From contig CAIQHF010000036.1 of assembly GCA_903871605.1 (NCBI GenBank), forward strand, positions 372,001 to 436,000: a stretch of DNA of 64,000 nt, written 5' to 3'. The notes under the pieces were generated by a model. The model was not told where the DNA came from. It worked only from the letters and a program-made list of their open reading frames with translations, and did not search any database. Shown piece by piece: positions 9,701 through 18,222 of the stretch. The first letter of the stretch is position 1; each line of letters starts with the position of its first letter. The position numbers were made by a program, and so were the translations under genes. The stretch is from an uncultured Sphingomonadaceae bacterium. GTDB taxonomy: Bacteria; Pseudomonadota; Alphaproteobacteria; Sphingomonadales; Sphingomonadaceae.

Positions 9701-10983
9701 GCGGCATCCGCTACAACGGCCCCGCCGAAGTGCTGTGGACGCTGACCGGAATCGGCGGCCAGACGCTCGCCGGCCCGATCGCGATCGGTGCCGACTTCTC
9801 GGGCCGCATCGGCGCGCCGCAGGTCACCGGCGTGATCCGCGCCAACCAGCTGCGCTACGAGAACGCGACCACCGGCACGACGATCACCGATATCGCGATC
9901 GACGGCCGCTTCACGCAATCCCGGTTCCAGCTGAACCGTCTGACCGGCAAGGCCGGGCCCGGCACGGTACAGGCCTCGGGAAGCGTCGGCTTCGCCGCCG
10001 ACAGCGGCTTTCCGATCGCAATCACCGCGACGCTCGACCATGCCCAGCTCGCGCATTCGGACTCGATTGGCGCGACCGTCTCGGGCTCGGTCGCGGTGAC
10101 CAATTCGAAGGCGGCAGGCGGGCTGATCAAGGGTGACCTCAACCTGCATCAGCTTCGCTACGCGATCGTGCGCAACGACGCCGCGCAGATCACCGACCTC
10201 AGTGGCGTTCGCCGCAAGGGCGAGGCGGTACAACAGGTGGCAGCGGCGGCCGGCCCGGCGCCGAGCAACTGGAAGCTCGATATCGGTATCCGCGCCGACA
10301 ACCAGCTGTTCGTATCGGGCATGGGGCTCGAATCGGAATGGAGCTCGCGCATGCATGTCGGCGGCACCGCGACCGCGCCGACCGTCGTCGGCAAGCTGCA
10401 GGTCGTGCGCGGCACCTACAGCTTCGCGGGCCGCCGGCTCGAGCTCGCCGACACCAGCACGGTCCGGTTCAACGGACCGCTGCTCGATCCCGACCTCGGT
10501 ATCGAGGCCAATACGACGGTCGAGGGCGTCACCGCGATCATCGACATTGGCGGGACCGCGCAGCACCCGCAGATCACCTTCACGTCGACGCCGACGCTGC
10601 CGCAGGACGAGGTGCTCTCGCGGCTGCTGTTCGGCAGTTCGGTGACCTCGCTGAGCGCGAGCCAGGCGTTGCAGCTGGCCGCGGCGCTCAACTCTTTGCG
10701 CTCGGGCGGCGGTGGCGGCGGCGGGCCGCTCGGCAAGCTGCGCAGCTCGACCGGGCTCGACCGATTGCGCGTGCTCGGCGCCGACAAGACGACGGGGCAG
10801 GGCACGTCGCTGGCCGCGGGCAAATATATCTCGAACAACATCTATGTCGAGGTGGTCACCGACGCCAAGGGCTTCACGCAGACGCAGCTGACGATCGCCC
10901 TGTCCAAGGCGCTCAGTATCCTCAGCCAGGCAGGCGGGGTGACCGGGCCCGCGGTGACGCTCAAATATTCGAAGCAATATTGA
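6790..10983 (+). CDS. tamB: TamB-type translocation and assembly module protein
   Basis: The 1397-residue product has one N-terminal membrane anchor (about residues 19-38, rich in Ala/Leu/Ile). It is followed by a very long repetitive beta-rich body typical of AsmA/TamB bridge proteins. The C-terminal 330 residues match the TamB (DUF490) domain in pattern, including repeated IGG/GTA turns, a Gly-rich stretch near residue 1310, and a final aromatic residue (KYSKQY). It spans the periplasm and partners with TamA, whose stop codon it overlaps. Family members also help move phospholipids to the outer membrane. Length is normal. Confidence 0.93.
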   Translation: MAAEDETVVIVERRPLWARIAKWVAIALAALLLLIAALIVGLNTGPGKRFIAGQLAGYTTASGITIHVGEIEGSIYGHMILHDLEVRDARGTFLTSPVIDIHWHPFAYIHSKIDLDSVAAAEVRMLRNPALKPVPSDPNAPTIPDIDLTLGHLHVDRFLLEPPVTGQRHIVRIDGGAVIADRRAQLTVDADAIVAPGVKGGDTLHLKIDAVPSQDRLLVDVKLAAPAGGVVDSYARLGRSLTLSVGGQGDWHHWQGLASATAGGQPLMNVALTAQDGTFGAKGGVMPGILLSGPAARMTEPAIHIDATTTLDKRKANTTIALSSSAFVAQAQGLLDFAQSRFGNFKLQARLLTPGAIAPNLAGRNVAVTAALDGPFATPSVAYRLSADAVSFGANGIEGLVAEGNATVGKKILVPIHATARRVTGLNAAAGGLVTNLKVDGDIAYSNGQLFSDNLHLRSDRIDATALVLADLARGTYTGALKGRVNDYDVNGLGRINLVTDAKLVTASGGGFGIKGHVRIDTRKITNASLAQQLGGNALITADVGYDPKGGASVTNLRLTAPDLRITDGAGSYRLSDGAIRFRADAWSRSYGPANVVASGTVANPVVVLKAAHPGVGIGLANLDATLTGSAAGYLVRARGGSDYGPFTADVLVRAGKGPLAVDIHQLLIAGIGVHGSIVQTAAGPFAGNLFVAGSGLNGQVALAAAGKNQKADVNLTANGAKLPGKTPITIGSGLVRATLVMLPGGPSVAGSAAIVDLRYGSLLLRSARAKINYAGGHGQAALTASGTSGVPFDLAAQAAFTPQRILANLRGSANGIAFHLAQPATVLVQGKDYVLQPATLVLPQGSVDLSGRYGATIQAHARLDGMDLSIAQAFAPTLGLGGRATGTVDLSMHGSSVPDVRARLDIAGFTRTGALVISDPVDIAMLGTLNGGGGAINALIRRGGSDIGRVQVRTGPVASTAALMQASISGGIRYNGPAEVLWTLTGIGGQTLAGPIAIGADFSGRIGAPQVTGVIRANQLRYENATTGTTITDIAIDGRFTQSRFQLNRLTGKAGPGTVQASGSVGFAADSGFPIAITATLDHAQLAHSDSIGATVSGSVAVTNSKAAGGLIKGDLNLHQLRYAIVRNDAAQITDLSGVRRKGEAVQQVAAAAGPAPSNWKLDIGIRADNQLFVSGMGLESEWSSRMHVGGTATAPTVVGKLQVVRGTYSFAGRRLELADTSTVRFNGPLLDPDLGIEANTTVEGVTAIIDIGGTAQHPQITFTSTPTLPQDEVLSRLLFGSSVTSLSASQALQLAAALNSLRSGGGGGGGPLGKLRSSTGLDRLRVLGADKTTGQGTSLAAGKYISNNIYVEVVTDAKGFTQTQLTIALSKALSILSQAGGVTGPAVTLKYSKQY

Positions 10984-11062
10984 GGGGGCGACGCGCTGCC
11001 GCCTATCGACCCGGGCGTCCGCGGGGTCGACGGCTGCAGGGCGATGGCGAGTGATCGGTTGC

Positions 11063-11077
11063 CCGCCGAATCGGCGG
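11063..11077. terminator. Possible terminator between convergent tamB and EEP gene
   Basis: A perfect 6-bp stem CCGCCG/CGGCGG with a 3-base loop lies between two converging genes. There is no T-tract, so the call is weak. Confidence 0.3.
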
Positions 11078-11082
11078 AGGGT

Positions 11083-11799
11083 TCAGCGGGGCCCCACCGT
11101 CGCCCAGATCGGCAGATGGTCGCTGGCGCGCTTGGCGAGCGCCGAATGATGCGTTCCCGCATCGAGCACGGCGAGATCGGGGGTCGCCATGATCCGGTCG
11201 AGCCGCGCCACCGGACGGCGCGCGTGGAAGCTCGGCGCGGTCGGCGCGAACGCGAAATGCGCCGAGAAATCGCGCAGGCAACCGCTTGCCAGGCTCCATT
11301 CGTTGAGATCGCCCATCAGCACCGTCGGCATCGGCTGCGCGCACGCCTCGACGTGCGCGACGATCGCGCGCGCCTGCTTGCCGCGCCACAAGCCCGACAG
11401 ATCGAGATGCATCCCGACGACCCGCAGCGCCTGCCCGCCGACGACGAGCTCGGCCATCACCGCGCCGCGCGGTTCGAGCGTCGGCAGGTCGAGCGGCCGA
11501 TGGGCGAGGATCTCGATGTCGCGCCGGACGAGGATGGCGTTGCCGTGCCACCCCATCCCGCCGGGGCGGATCTCATAGGGGACGGCGCGATAGGGCGTGG
11601 TCTGCGCGATCAGTTCGAAGGGGATCGCGCTCAGCCGCGTGCCCGTGCGCCGGTCCGCCTCCTGCAGGCACACGATATCCGCATCGAGCTCGGCAAGCAC
11701 GGACAGGATGCGGTCGGGCCGCCTCTGCCTGTCCGTGCCCACGCACTTGCGGATATTGTAGCTCGCGATCTTGATCGGTCGCGCGTCGGTTTGGTTCAC
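11083..11799 (-). CDS. Endonuclease/exonuclease/phosphatase (EEP) family hydrolase
   Basis: This 238-residue protein has the metal-dependent EEP fold. Visible motifs are ASYNIRK (N15), CLQEAD (E47), GMHLDL, MGDLNEW and the C-terminal SDHLPIWA. It lacks an export signal, so it is probably cytoplasmic. Substrates in the family range from DNA to sphingomyelin and phosphoinositides, and the sequence does not decide between them. It starts at a GTG that overlaps the CsbD-like stop by four bases (GTGA), so the two are co-translated. Confidence 0.85.
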   Translation of the reverse strand: MNQTDARPIKIASYNIRKCVGTDRQRRPDRILSVLAELDADIVCLQEADRRTGTRLSAIPFELIAQTTPYRAVPYEIRPGGMGWHGNAILVRRDIEILAHRPLDLPTLEPRGAVMAELVVGGQALRVVGMHLDLSGLWRGKQARAIVAHVEACAQPMPTVLMGDLNEWSLASGCLRDFSAHFAFAPTAPSFHARRPVARLDRIMATPDLAVLDAGTHHSALAKRASDHLPIWATVGPR

Positions 11800-12152
11800 G
11801 CGTCCGTCTTATTTCGCCGGCTCAGCGCCAGCCAGCCGAGCGCCGCGCCGGCGATGCCCGCGGCGAGCAGGATCAGCGCGCTATTGTCGCCGGTCGTGCG
11901 CGTGACCGCCGCGGCCCCGCGGCGGACATAGTCCCGCCCGGTATCGACCGCCTCGCGCGCCGCGGTCGGTGCCTCGTCGATCAGATCCTTCACCTTGTCG
12001 CGGACCTTGCCATAGCCATCCTGCACGGTGCCGACCGCCTGGTTGAGCTTGCCCTTGCCCTCGAGTTGCTCGTCATTGGCGACTGCGCCGATCGCCTCCT
12101 GCGCGGTGCCGACGACTTTCTTCGCGGTGCCTTCGATCCGGTCTTCGTTCAT
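11796..12152 (-). CDS. CsbD family stress protein with a C-terminal membrane anchor
   Basis: The 118-residue product starts at the ATG at 12152 behind a GGAAGGA ribosome site. Residues 1-60 match the CsbD family (MNEDRIEGTAKKVVGTAQEA and later GKLNQAVG), which by family is a general-stress protein of unclear mechanism. Unlike the short cytosolic CsbD proteins, this one continues into a basic segment and a hydrophobic helix (ALILLAAGIAGAALGWLAL) ending in a charged tail. It is therefore probably tethered to the inner membrane, and it is co-translated with the EEP hydrolase. Confidence 0.85.
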   Translation of the reverse strand: MNEDRIEGTAKKVVGTAQEAIGAVANDEQLEGKGKLNQAVGTVQDGYGKVRDKVKDLIDEAPTAAREAVDTGRDYVRRGAAAVTRTTGDNSALILLAAGIAGAALGWLALSRRNKTDA

Positions 12153-12252
12153 GAGCGTTTCCTTCCGATGGATATACCCTATCGACGTAACGAACGCCCG
12201 AACAGTGCCGGGGGTTCGACGATCTCGCGGCAGAACGAAAGGAACCGACGAA

Positions 12253-12594
12253 ATGCGTGTTTGGACGGCCAGTGCGATCGGATTGTTTCTTGCGGCCCCG
12301 GCCCTGGCCGCGCCGGTTGGCCAGGCTAACCCCTTCAACGCCAAGCTGTTGCAGCTTCGCCCCGCCGATCGCCAGGGAGCGCTCGACCGCGCCATCGTCG
12401 ACGACGGCCAGCGCTGCGGACGGCTGACGCAAAGCGCCTATCGCGGCCCCTATGGCAATCTCGGCATGTGGGTCGCGCGTTGCAAGCCGGGCGGCGACTA
12501 TGCGGTGTTCGTGGGGCCGGATGGCAGCGTGCAGGTGCGGCCATGCGCGGATCTCAAGGGTCTCAAGCTACCCGAATGCGGCAAGCTCGACTGA
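12253..12594 (+). CDS. Small secreted protein of unknown function
   Basis: The 113-residue product has a signal peptide (MRVWTASAIGLFLAAPALAA, cleavage probably after ALA). The mature part contains three or four cysteines (RCGRL, ARCKPG, PCADL, ECGKL) that could form two disulfides. The ATG at 12253 follows GAAAGGA. It is divergent from csbD with a gap of about 100 bases that must hold both promoters. I do not recognise a named family. Confidence 0.8.
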   Translation: MRVWTASAIGLFLAAPALAAPVGQANPFNAKLLQLRPADRQGALDRAIVDDGQRCGRLTQSAYRGPYGNLGMWVARCKPGGDYAVFVGPDGSVQVRPCADLKGLKLPECGKLD

Positions 12595-12598
12595 TCGC

Positions 12599-14080
12599 TC
12601 AGGCCTCCGCCGAGGCGCGGTCCGAAACCGCGGTGGTCCAGCCGAGCGCCGGCAGCGCGATCGCCCGGCCGCCGCGCAGATCGATCCGCACGACGATCGC
12701 GCCCTGCGCCTCGAGGAAGCTCAGCAGGCGCCGCGCGCGGCCGGTCGAGTGGCTGCCATAGACGCGCGCGATCGCGGCGTCGCTGGGGCAGGTTGCGCGA
12801 TCGAGCGCGGCGCGCGCGATCAGCAGGAACACGCCGCGCGAATCCTCGGGCAGCGCTTCGGCCTCGCGCGCCGCCTCGGCCATCGGATCATCCGCACCGA
12901 TCCCCGCATAGAGACCCGCACGCGCGAGCGAGAGGCGTGTGCGGAACGCCGCGAGATCGAGCTTCGAATCGGCGAGACCGCGCATCCGGCAGCGCACGCC
13001 GAAATCCTGGAAGAGAACCGCCGCGGGCCGAAAGCTCTCGCCTTCGTCGGCGACGATCTCGGCGAGGCAGGCCGCGACGATCGCGGCGCTGTCCTCGGCG
13101 CTTGGCTCGGCACGCGCGCGGGAATCGTCCCCGATCGGAGTGGACGGTGCCTCGATCGAGCGGAGCAGCTGCTCCATGCTCGGCCGCGGCGGCTGCGGCG
13201 GCGCGGGAATCGGAAGATCGAGTTCGGCGGGCTTGTCGAACAAGGCGGCGCGCGCCTGTTCGTCGGGCGCGCCGGGCATCGGCATCAGCTTGGGCGAGGC
13301 GCTGCGCGCCGACGTCTCGACCGACCCGATGCGGATCGCGAGCGGGCGCCGCGACAGCGCGGGGCCGAGCGCGATGAAATGGCCGCGCGCGAGATCGCGG
13401 AACTGCTCCGCCTGACGACGCTCGAGGCCGAGCAGATCGGCGGCGCGCGCCATGTCGATGTCGAGGAAGGTGCGGCCCATCAGGAAGTTGGAGGCTTCGG
13501 CGGCGACGTTCTTGGCGAGCTTGGCGAGCCGCTGCGTCGCGATCACGCCGGCGAGCCCGCGCTTGCGGCCGCGACACATGAGATTGGTCATCGCCCCCAG
13601 CGACAGCCGCCGCACCTCGTCGGACACCTCGCCGGCGACCGCTGGCGCGAACAGCTGCGCCTCGTCGACCACGACGAGCGCGGGATACCAATGTTCGCGC
13701 GGGGCGTCGAACAGCGTGGCGAGGAAGGTCGCGGCGGCACGCATCTGGCCCTCGCTCTCGAGCCCCTCGAGCGTCAGCACCACCGAGACGCGCTGCTCGC
13801 GCACGCGCAGCGCCAGCCGGCGGAGCTCGACCTCGCTGTGCGCGCCGCCATCGACGACGATATGGCCGAAGCGATCGGAGAGCGTGACGAAGTCGCCTTC
13901 CGGGTCGACGATCACCTGCTGCACCCACGGCGCGCTGCCTTCGAGCAGGCGGCGCAGCAGATGCGACTTGCCCGACCCCGAATTGCCCTGAACGAGCAAT
14001 CGGGTGGCAAGCAGTTCCTCGAGATCCATCTGGGCCGGCGCGCCGTCCGGCGCGGTGCCCATATCGACGGCAACGGTCAT
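12599..14080 (-). CDS. HerA/VirB4-like ATP-binding protein (DUF87-type)
   Basis: The 493-residue protein has a Walker A GNSGSGKS at residues 32-39 and a Walker B region ALVVVDEAQLFAP near residue 145. ATPase motifs include GVIATQR, as in HerA-FtsK type enzymes that pump or move DNA or protein. The C-terminal 200 residues form a separate, mostly helical region with a possible winged helix near the end. ATG 14080 is preferred to an upstream TTG at 14116. No nurA-like nuclease is adjacent, so a DNA-end processing role is not supported here. Confidence 0.8.
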   Translation of the reverse strand: MTVAVDMGTAPDGAPAQMDLEELLATRLLVQGNSGSGKSHLLRRLLEGSAPWVQQVIVDPEGDFVTLSDRFGHIVVDGGAHSEVELRRLALRVREQRVSVVLTLEGLESEGQMRAAATFLATLFDAPREHWYPALVVVDEAQLFAPAVAGEVSDEVRRLSLGAMTNLMCRGRKRGLAGVIATQRLAKLAKNVAAEASNFLMGRTFLDIDMARAADLLGLERRQAEQFRDLARGHFIALGPALSRRPLAIRIGSVETSARSASPKLMPMPGAPDEQARAALFDKPAELDLPIPAPPQPPRPSMEQLLRSIEAPSTPIGDDSRARAEPSAEDSAAIVAACLAEIVADEGESFRPAAVLFQDFGVRCRMRGLADSKLDLAAFRTRLSLARAGLYAGIGADDPMAEAAREAEALPEDSRGVFLLIARAALDRATCPSDAAIARVYGSHSTGRARRLLSFLEAQGAIVVRIDLRGGRAIALPALGWTTAVSDRASAEA

Positions 14081-14144
14081 CGCATCGCTCTTAGGTGACC
14101 GGTGCGCCGACGCCAAGCGAGTCGCGCGGATCGCTCCACAGGAA

Positions 14145-14177
14145 ACGGGCCGGCGCTCGCGCGGAGCACCGGCCCGT
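14145..14177 (-). terminator. Terminator hairpin after the autotransporter gene
   Basis: A perfect 9-bp stem (ACGGGCCGG/CCGGCCCGT) has a 15-base loop, and in the minus direction it runs into TTCC. It sits 11 bases past the autotransporter stop and ahead of the ATPase gene. Confidence 0.5.
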
Positions 14178-14187
14178 CCTGTCCCGA

Positions 14188-17100
14188 CTAGAAGTGGATC
14201 GTCGCCGAGGCGCGGTAGATCTGGTAGCTCAGATCCTGGCGGCCGAAGACGGTATCCGCGGAGGCGCCGACGTCGATCTGCGACCCGACGATCGTCAGCC
14301 CGCCGCCGACCTCGCCCCAGTTGCGATCCCGCCCGAACGAACCGAAGTCGGCATCGGCGAGGCCGGCCCCGGTCGCGCCGGTGAAGTGCGCGAAGATGTC
14401 GGCGTTGTTCTTGCGGAAATCGTGGACATAGGCGGCATCGACATGCGGATGGATATTGCCGCTGTCGAAGGCGATGCTGCCGCCGACGCGCGCCTGCAGG
14501 CTGTCGAAATCGCGCTTGGCATAGGTCAGCGAGCCGATCCCACCGGTCTCGACGCCGCCCTCGAAGGCGAGGTGGCTACCGCGCAGCGACGCCGTCGGGG
14601 TCAGCTTGAACCCGGCCGCCTTGAGATCATAGCCGATCCCCAGCTCGCCGGAGACGATCGGCTCGCTCTCGGTGTTGGCGAGGTTCGCCTTCGCGGTATC
14701 GAGCGCGAAGAAGCGACGCGTGTGCGTCTGGATCAGGCCGGCCGTGGCGGTCGCATTGATGAAGGCGTTGCCGAGGCTGTACACGCCATACGTCGCCAGC
14801 TCGTAGAGATCGCTGCGTGCGCGCTCGCCAGTGGCGACGTCGCCCTTGCCGTGCGAGTAGCTTGCCGAAAGCCCGACCGACAGCCTGTCGTCGATGCGCT
14901 TCTCGATGCCGCCTGCGACATACCAGCCCGACAGGTCGTCCTTCTTCGAGAAGAGCAGGTTAGGCAATGGCCTCGACGAACCGTCGAGATAGCCGCCCGC
15001 GACATAGGCGCTGACGCCCTCGGGCAGCGCCGTCGCGGTCGCCTGTGGCGTCGGCGACCCTTGTACGAGCCCCTGCGCGATATCGGATGCGGACTGGTAG
15101 CCCGTGCGCACGACGCCGAGGGGATTGCCGATCACCGCGAGCGATTCGGTCGGCTCGGCATTGCGCAGCGTGCTCAGCCGGTCGCGATAGAATTTCGCGA
15201 GCGCCTCGTCCTGCATGCGGGCAAGCGACACTTCGGTCTGTTGCGCGTAGGGCGCGGCTGCCTCGAGCGTCGCCTGCAACGGACCGGCGGCGAGAACGTC
15301 GGTCTGATAATAGAAGGGCGCGAGCGTGGACGACGCGCGGCTCGAGTCGAGCAGGCTCGCATAAGCCCGCTGGATCCGCGACGCCGAGTTGATCACGCTC
15401 GCATAGGGTCGCGCCGCGATCCGGATCGAGACGCTCGTGCTTGTCTGGGTCAGGACCGGATAGAGCACCCCGAAGAACCCGGTGACCGCGTCGAAATGGT
15501 CCATCAGCCCACCGGTCGCGGTCAGCAGCGTGAACTTGTCGCCATAGGTCGGGCGGTATCCCGCAACCGGGTTGAGCGCCAGGATGCCACCGAGATCGGC
15601 GACCCCCGTAAGGCCACCGACGGCGGGATCGATGAAGGGATTGGCGACGACGCTGAGCGTATCGGACGTGCCGCCGGCACCGATGTCGAAATAGGTGCGC
15701 GCGCCTGACGACAGGATGATGTTGCCCGCGATCGTGAGATTGCCGATCGTGCCCAGCCGCCCCGGCGCGATCGCGCCGAGCACCGAGACGACGTTGGGCG
15801 CGATCACCGTGCCGCGGCCCTGCAGCAGGCCGCCGATGAGGTCGAAATCGCCGATCGAGACATATTGGCCGTCGACCGTCATCGTCCCCGCGCTGACCGT
15901 CGTGTCGATCAGGCTGGCGAGCCCCGCATCGGCGGCGATCGTCAGGCCCGCGCCGCCGCCCGCGATCGTCAGCCGGTCGATGACCTTCTGCGCGCCGGCC
16001 AGCGTGGTGGTGCCGTCGGCCGACAAGGTGACGTCGTAATAGCGTGCCGGCGCGCCGGTCGCGATATTGCCGTCGGTGTCGTTGGGGACGAAATTGGACG
16101 AGCCGGGGGCTCCCTGGACGACTTCGCCGCCGACGGTCGCCGAGCCTTCGGGCGCGACCTGCGCCGCATTGACCATCGCGTCCGGCGCAGATTGCGCGCT
16201 GTGGGTCGCGCTGGCGTCCACGGCGAGCACCGCGCCGCCCTTGTCGTTGCTGAGGGTGGCGGACTTGCCGGTCGTGCTGGTCGAGGCGCTCGCCGGGTTG
16301 GTCGGCGTATTGCCCGTCGTCACCGCGCCCGTCGCGATGTTCTCGCAGATATCATAGTAGCAGACATTGCCGAATTTGGGGCTGGTACCGTTGACCCCGG
16401 CCGCCGGCGTCGTCGGCAGGCCGTTGACCAGCTGGCCGTCGGCGCCGATCACCTGGTAGATCGGATCGAGATTGATCACCCAATGATTGGGATCGGTCCA
16501 GCTGCCGTCGCCGGCCTTGGCCGAGACATATTTGTATGGATTGTTCGCGACGATCCAGTCCCAGAACAGATAGAGCGGCTGGTAGAAGCTCGACGTGCCG
16601 TAGGACGAGCCGGGCTGATTGAGATAATAGCGGCTGCCGCCCGACAATACGCCCGCGACGACGGGCTTGGCGAACGCCTGGTCGATCAGCAGCGGGCCGC
16701 CCGAATCGCCGGGCGCGGTGATGCCTTCCTTGGCGAGCGCCTTGTCGCCGAACAGATCGAAGTCATAGGGATTGGCCGCGGCGGTGCCGAACTTGGGGTC
16801 GTTGAAATCGAGCTGGTAGAGATTCTGCGGCAGGCCATCCGGCGAACCGAACAGGAAGGTGTCGACGTCATCGAGCGAGCCCAGCACGCTGACGATGTTC
16901 TCGGCGACGCGGCGCTTGAAATCGATGTTGCTGCCGTCGCTTCCCGTCGTGCCGGTGCCGTTGCCGCCATAGCCCGTGATCGTCGCGTGGACGGGGCCGG
17001 TCAGCGGGCTGAACAGCAGGTCGGTCGTCGGCACGCCCGAGACCGGCGTGTCGAACGCGATCATCGCGACGTCGCCCTGCAGGAAATTATTGTTCGGCCC

Positions 17101-17529
17101 CAGCGCGAGCGACTGCGGATTGTAGGTGACGTAGCTGCCGTTGTAGAAATAGTCGGCAACGCTGGTCTTGTCGCCGCCGAACAGCCAGTTGCGCAGCGGC
17201 CCGAGATTATTGGCCTGGAAGCCGACACCGATCGCGATGCCGCCCTGCGCGCTGCCATAGGCGTTCGCCGGCGCATCGTTGACGCAGTGCGCGGCGAGAA
17301 TGACTGTGCGGGGATTGATCAGCGTCGCGCTGCACAGCCCGATGAACCCGTTACCCTCGTCGACGACCATCTGGCCGACGCCGGTGATGTTGGTCGGATC
17401 GACCGCCCTGGCGGGCGACGAGCCGTCCGTCACGACGATCGCCGAGGCGGGCGCGGCCACGAGCGCCGCGCCGATCGCGGCCATTGCGGTTGCACCAAGC
17501 GCCCTGCGACGCGCGTTCATCCCTGTCAT
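14188..17529 (-). CDS. Trypsin-like (S1) serine protease autotransporter
   Basis: The 1113-residue protein begins at the ATG at 17529 behind a GGGGGAG site. A signal peptide ends near residue 30 (ALVAAPASA). The passenger has an S1 protease domain with His81 (LAAHCV), Asp153 (GDVAMIAFD) and Ser276 (APGDSGGPL). A Gly/Thr/Asn-rich beta-helix-like region with autotransporter-associated repeats follows. The C-terminal 270 residues form a translocator barrel ending in ATIHF. By family it exports and may release its own passenger domain at the cell surface. The nearby TamAB system is a plausible assembly factor, but this is inference. Confidence 0.9.
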   Translation of the reverse strand: MTGMNARRRALGATAMAAIGAALVAAPASAIVVTDGSSPARAVDPTNITGVGQMVVDEGNGFIGLCSATLINPRTVILAAHCVNDAPANAYGSAQGGIAIGVGFQANNLGPLRNWLFGGDKTSVADYFYNGSYVTYNPQSLALGPNNNFLQGDVAMIAFDTPVSGVPTTDLLFSPLTGPVHATITGYGGNGTGTTGSDGSNIDFKRRVAENIVSVLGSLDDVDTFLFGSPDGLPQNLYQLDFNDPKFGTAAANPYDFDLFGDKALAKEGITAPGDSGGPLLIDQAFAKPVVAGVLSGGSRYYLNQPGSSYGTSSFYQPLYLFWDWIVANNPYKYVSAKAGDGSWTDPNHWVINLDPIYQVIGADGQLVNGLPTTPAAGVNGTSPKFGNVCYYDICENIATGAVTTGNTPTNPASASTSTTGKSATLSNDKGGAVLAVDASATHSAQSAPDAMVNAAQVAPEGSATVGGEVVQGAPGSSNFVPNDTDGNIATGAPARYYDVTLSADGTTTLAGAQKVIDRLTIAGGGAGLTIAADAGLASLIDTTVSAGTMTVDGQYVSIGDFDLIGGLLQGRGTVIAPNVVSVLGAIAPGRLGTIGNLTIAGNIILSSGARTYFDIGAGGTSDTLSVVANPFIDPAVGGLTGVADLGGILALNPVAGYRPTYGDKFTLLTATGGLMDHFDAVTGFFGVLYPVLTQTSTSVSIRIAARPYASVINSASRIQRAYASLLDSSRASSTLAPFYYQTDVLAAGPLQATLEAAAPYAQQTEVSLARMQDEALAKFYRDRLSTLRNAEPTESLAVIGNPLGVVRTGYQSASDIAQGLVQGSPTPQATATALPEGVSAYVAGGYLDGSSRPLPNLLFSKKDDLSGWYVAGGIEKRIDDRLSVGLSASYSHGKGDVATGERARSDLYELATYGVYSLGNAFINATATAGLIQTHTRRFFALDTAKANLANTESEPIVSGELGIGYDLKAAGFKLTPTASLRGSHLAFEGGVETGGIGSLTYAKRDFDSLQARVGGSIAFDSGNIHPHVDAAYVHDFRKNNADIFAHFTGATGAGLADADFGSFGRDRNWGEVGGGLTIVGSQIDVGASADTVFGRQDLSYQIYRASATIHF

Positions 17530-17642
17530 GATTGGCTCCCCCTCGACCTCTACCCCGATCAATCATTCTAGATTGTCCGGCGCCGGGTAGCGGTCAACCG
17601 GCTCTGGCCGGCAGCTGAACATCCGATGAACATTGTTGCACG

Positions 17643-17668
17643 ATTGCATCAACCCATCGCAATGCAAT
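17643..17668. promoter_or_regulatory. Dyad ATTGCAT-N12-ATGCAAT in divergent promoter region
   Basis: A perfect 7-bp inverted repeat with a 12-base spacer lies between the divergent autotransporter and small secreted protein genes. The spacing places the half-sites 19 bases apart, about two helical turns, which suits a dimeric regulator. A direct repeat of GAACAT lies just upstream (near 17617 and 17627). Confidence 0.4.
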
Positions 17669-17713
17669 GGACAGACGCGCAGCCGGCTGCGATCGTCATG
17701 CCGAGGTGAGGCG

Positions 17714-18055
17714 ATGATCCGGGCGAGACTGATGGGGGCGACGAGGCTGGGAGCGCTTGTCTGGCTCGGCGCGGGATCCGCGCTGGCACAGACGGCGACC
17801 GAACCGCCCGCTACGTTGCGGCTCTCCCCAGAGGAGAAGGCGGCGATCCTCGACCATCAGACCGAGGAATCGGTCGACGCGGCGCGCGCCGGGCCTGCGG
17901 GTCGCGGCGATGAACATGCGATCCACGGCGAGATCGGCGCGGCGGTCGGGACGCGCGGGATGCACGACATCTATGGGGCGGCGGCGATCCCGCTCGGCGA
18001 TCACGCCGGCATGATCGTCTCGTTCGAGAACCGGCGCTACGACCCGCACCGCTAG
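17714..18055 (+). CDS. Small secreted protein of unknown function
   Basis: The 113-residue product starts at the ATG at 17714 behind a strong GAGGTGAG site. The signal peptide is clear (LGALVWLGAGSALA). The mature part is short and acidic to neutral, with HGEIGAAVGTRG and a C-terminal strand pattern (IVSFENRRYDP). I do not recognise a named family. It is divergent from the autotransporter and shares its promoter region. Confidence 0.75.
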   Translation: MIRARLMGATRLGALVWLGAGSALAQTATEPPATLRLSPEEKAAILDHQTEESVDAARAGPAGRGDEHAIHGEIGAAVGTRGMHDIYGAAAIPLGDHAGMIVSFENRRYDPHR

Positions 18056-18222
18056 ATCGTGACCTCGGCGTCGCGCGGACCGCTTATATTTCAGGCGCGA
18101 CGCGAAGCCGCTGACGAAGCGGTCGATACCAGCGACAAGCGGCATGCGATGAACGCCGGCCGCAACATCCCGCGCGCAGGGTGGCCGCGCGTCCGATGTC
18201 CGGACCCAATGGGAGACTCCGT

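Noticed and set aside
6763-10977. A 1404-residue open frame on the minus strand antisense to tamB
   Set aside because: It is repetitive, Arg/Asp/Ala-rich with no recognisable domain. GC-rich third positions in tamB create a long open antisense frame.
15865-17571. A long plus-strand frame across the autotransporter gene
   Set aside because: Composition is dominated by Arg, Asp and Ala with no domains, and it lies antisense to a clear protease gene.
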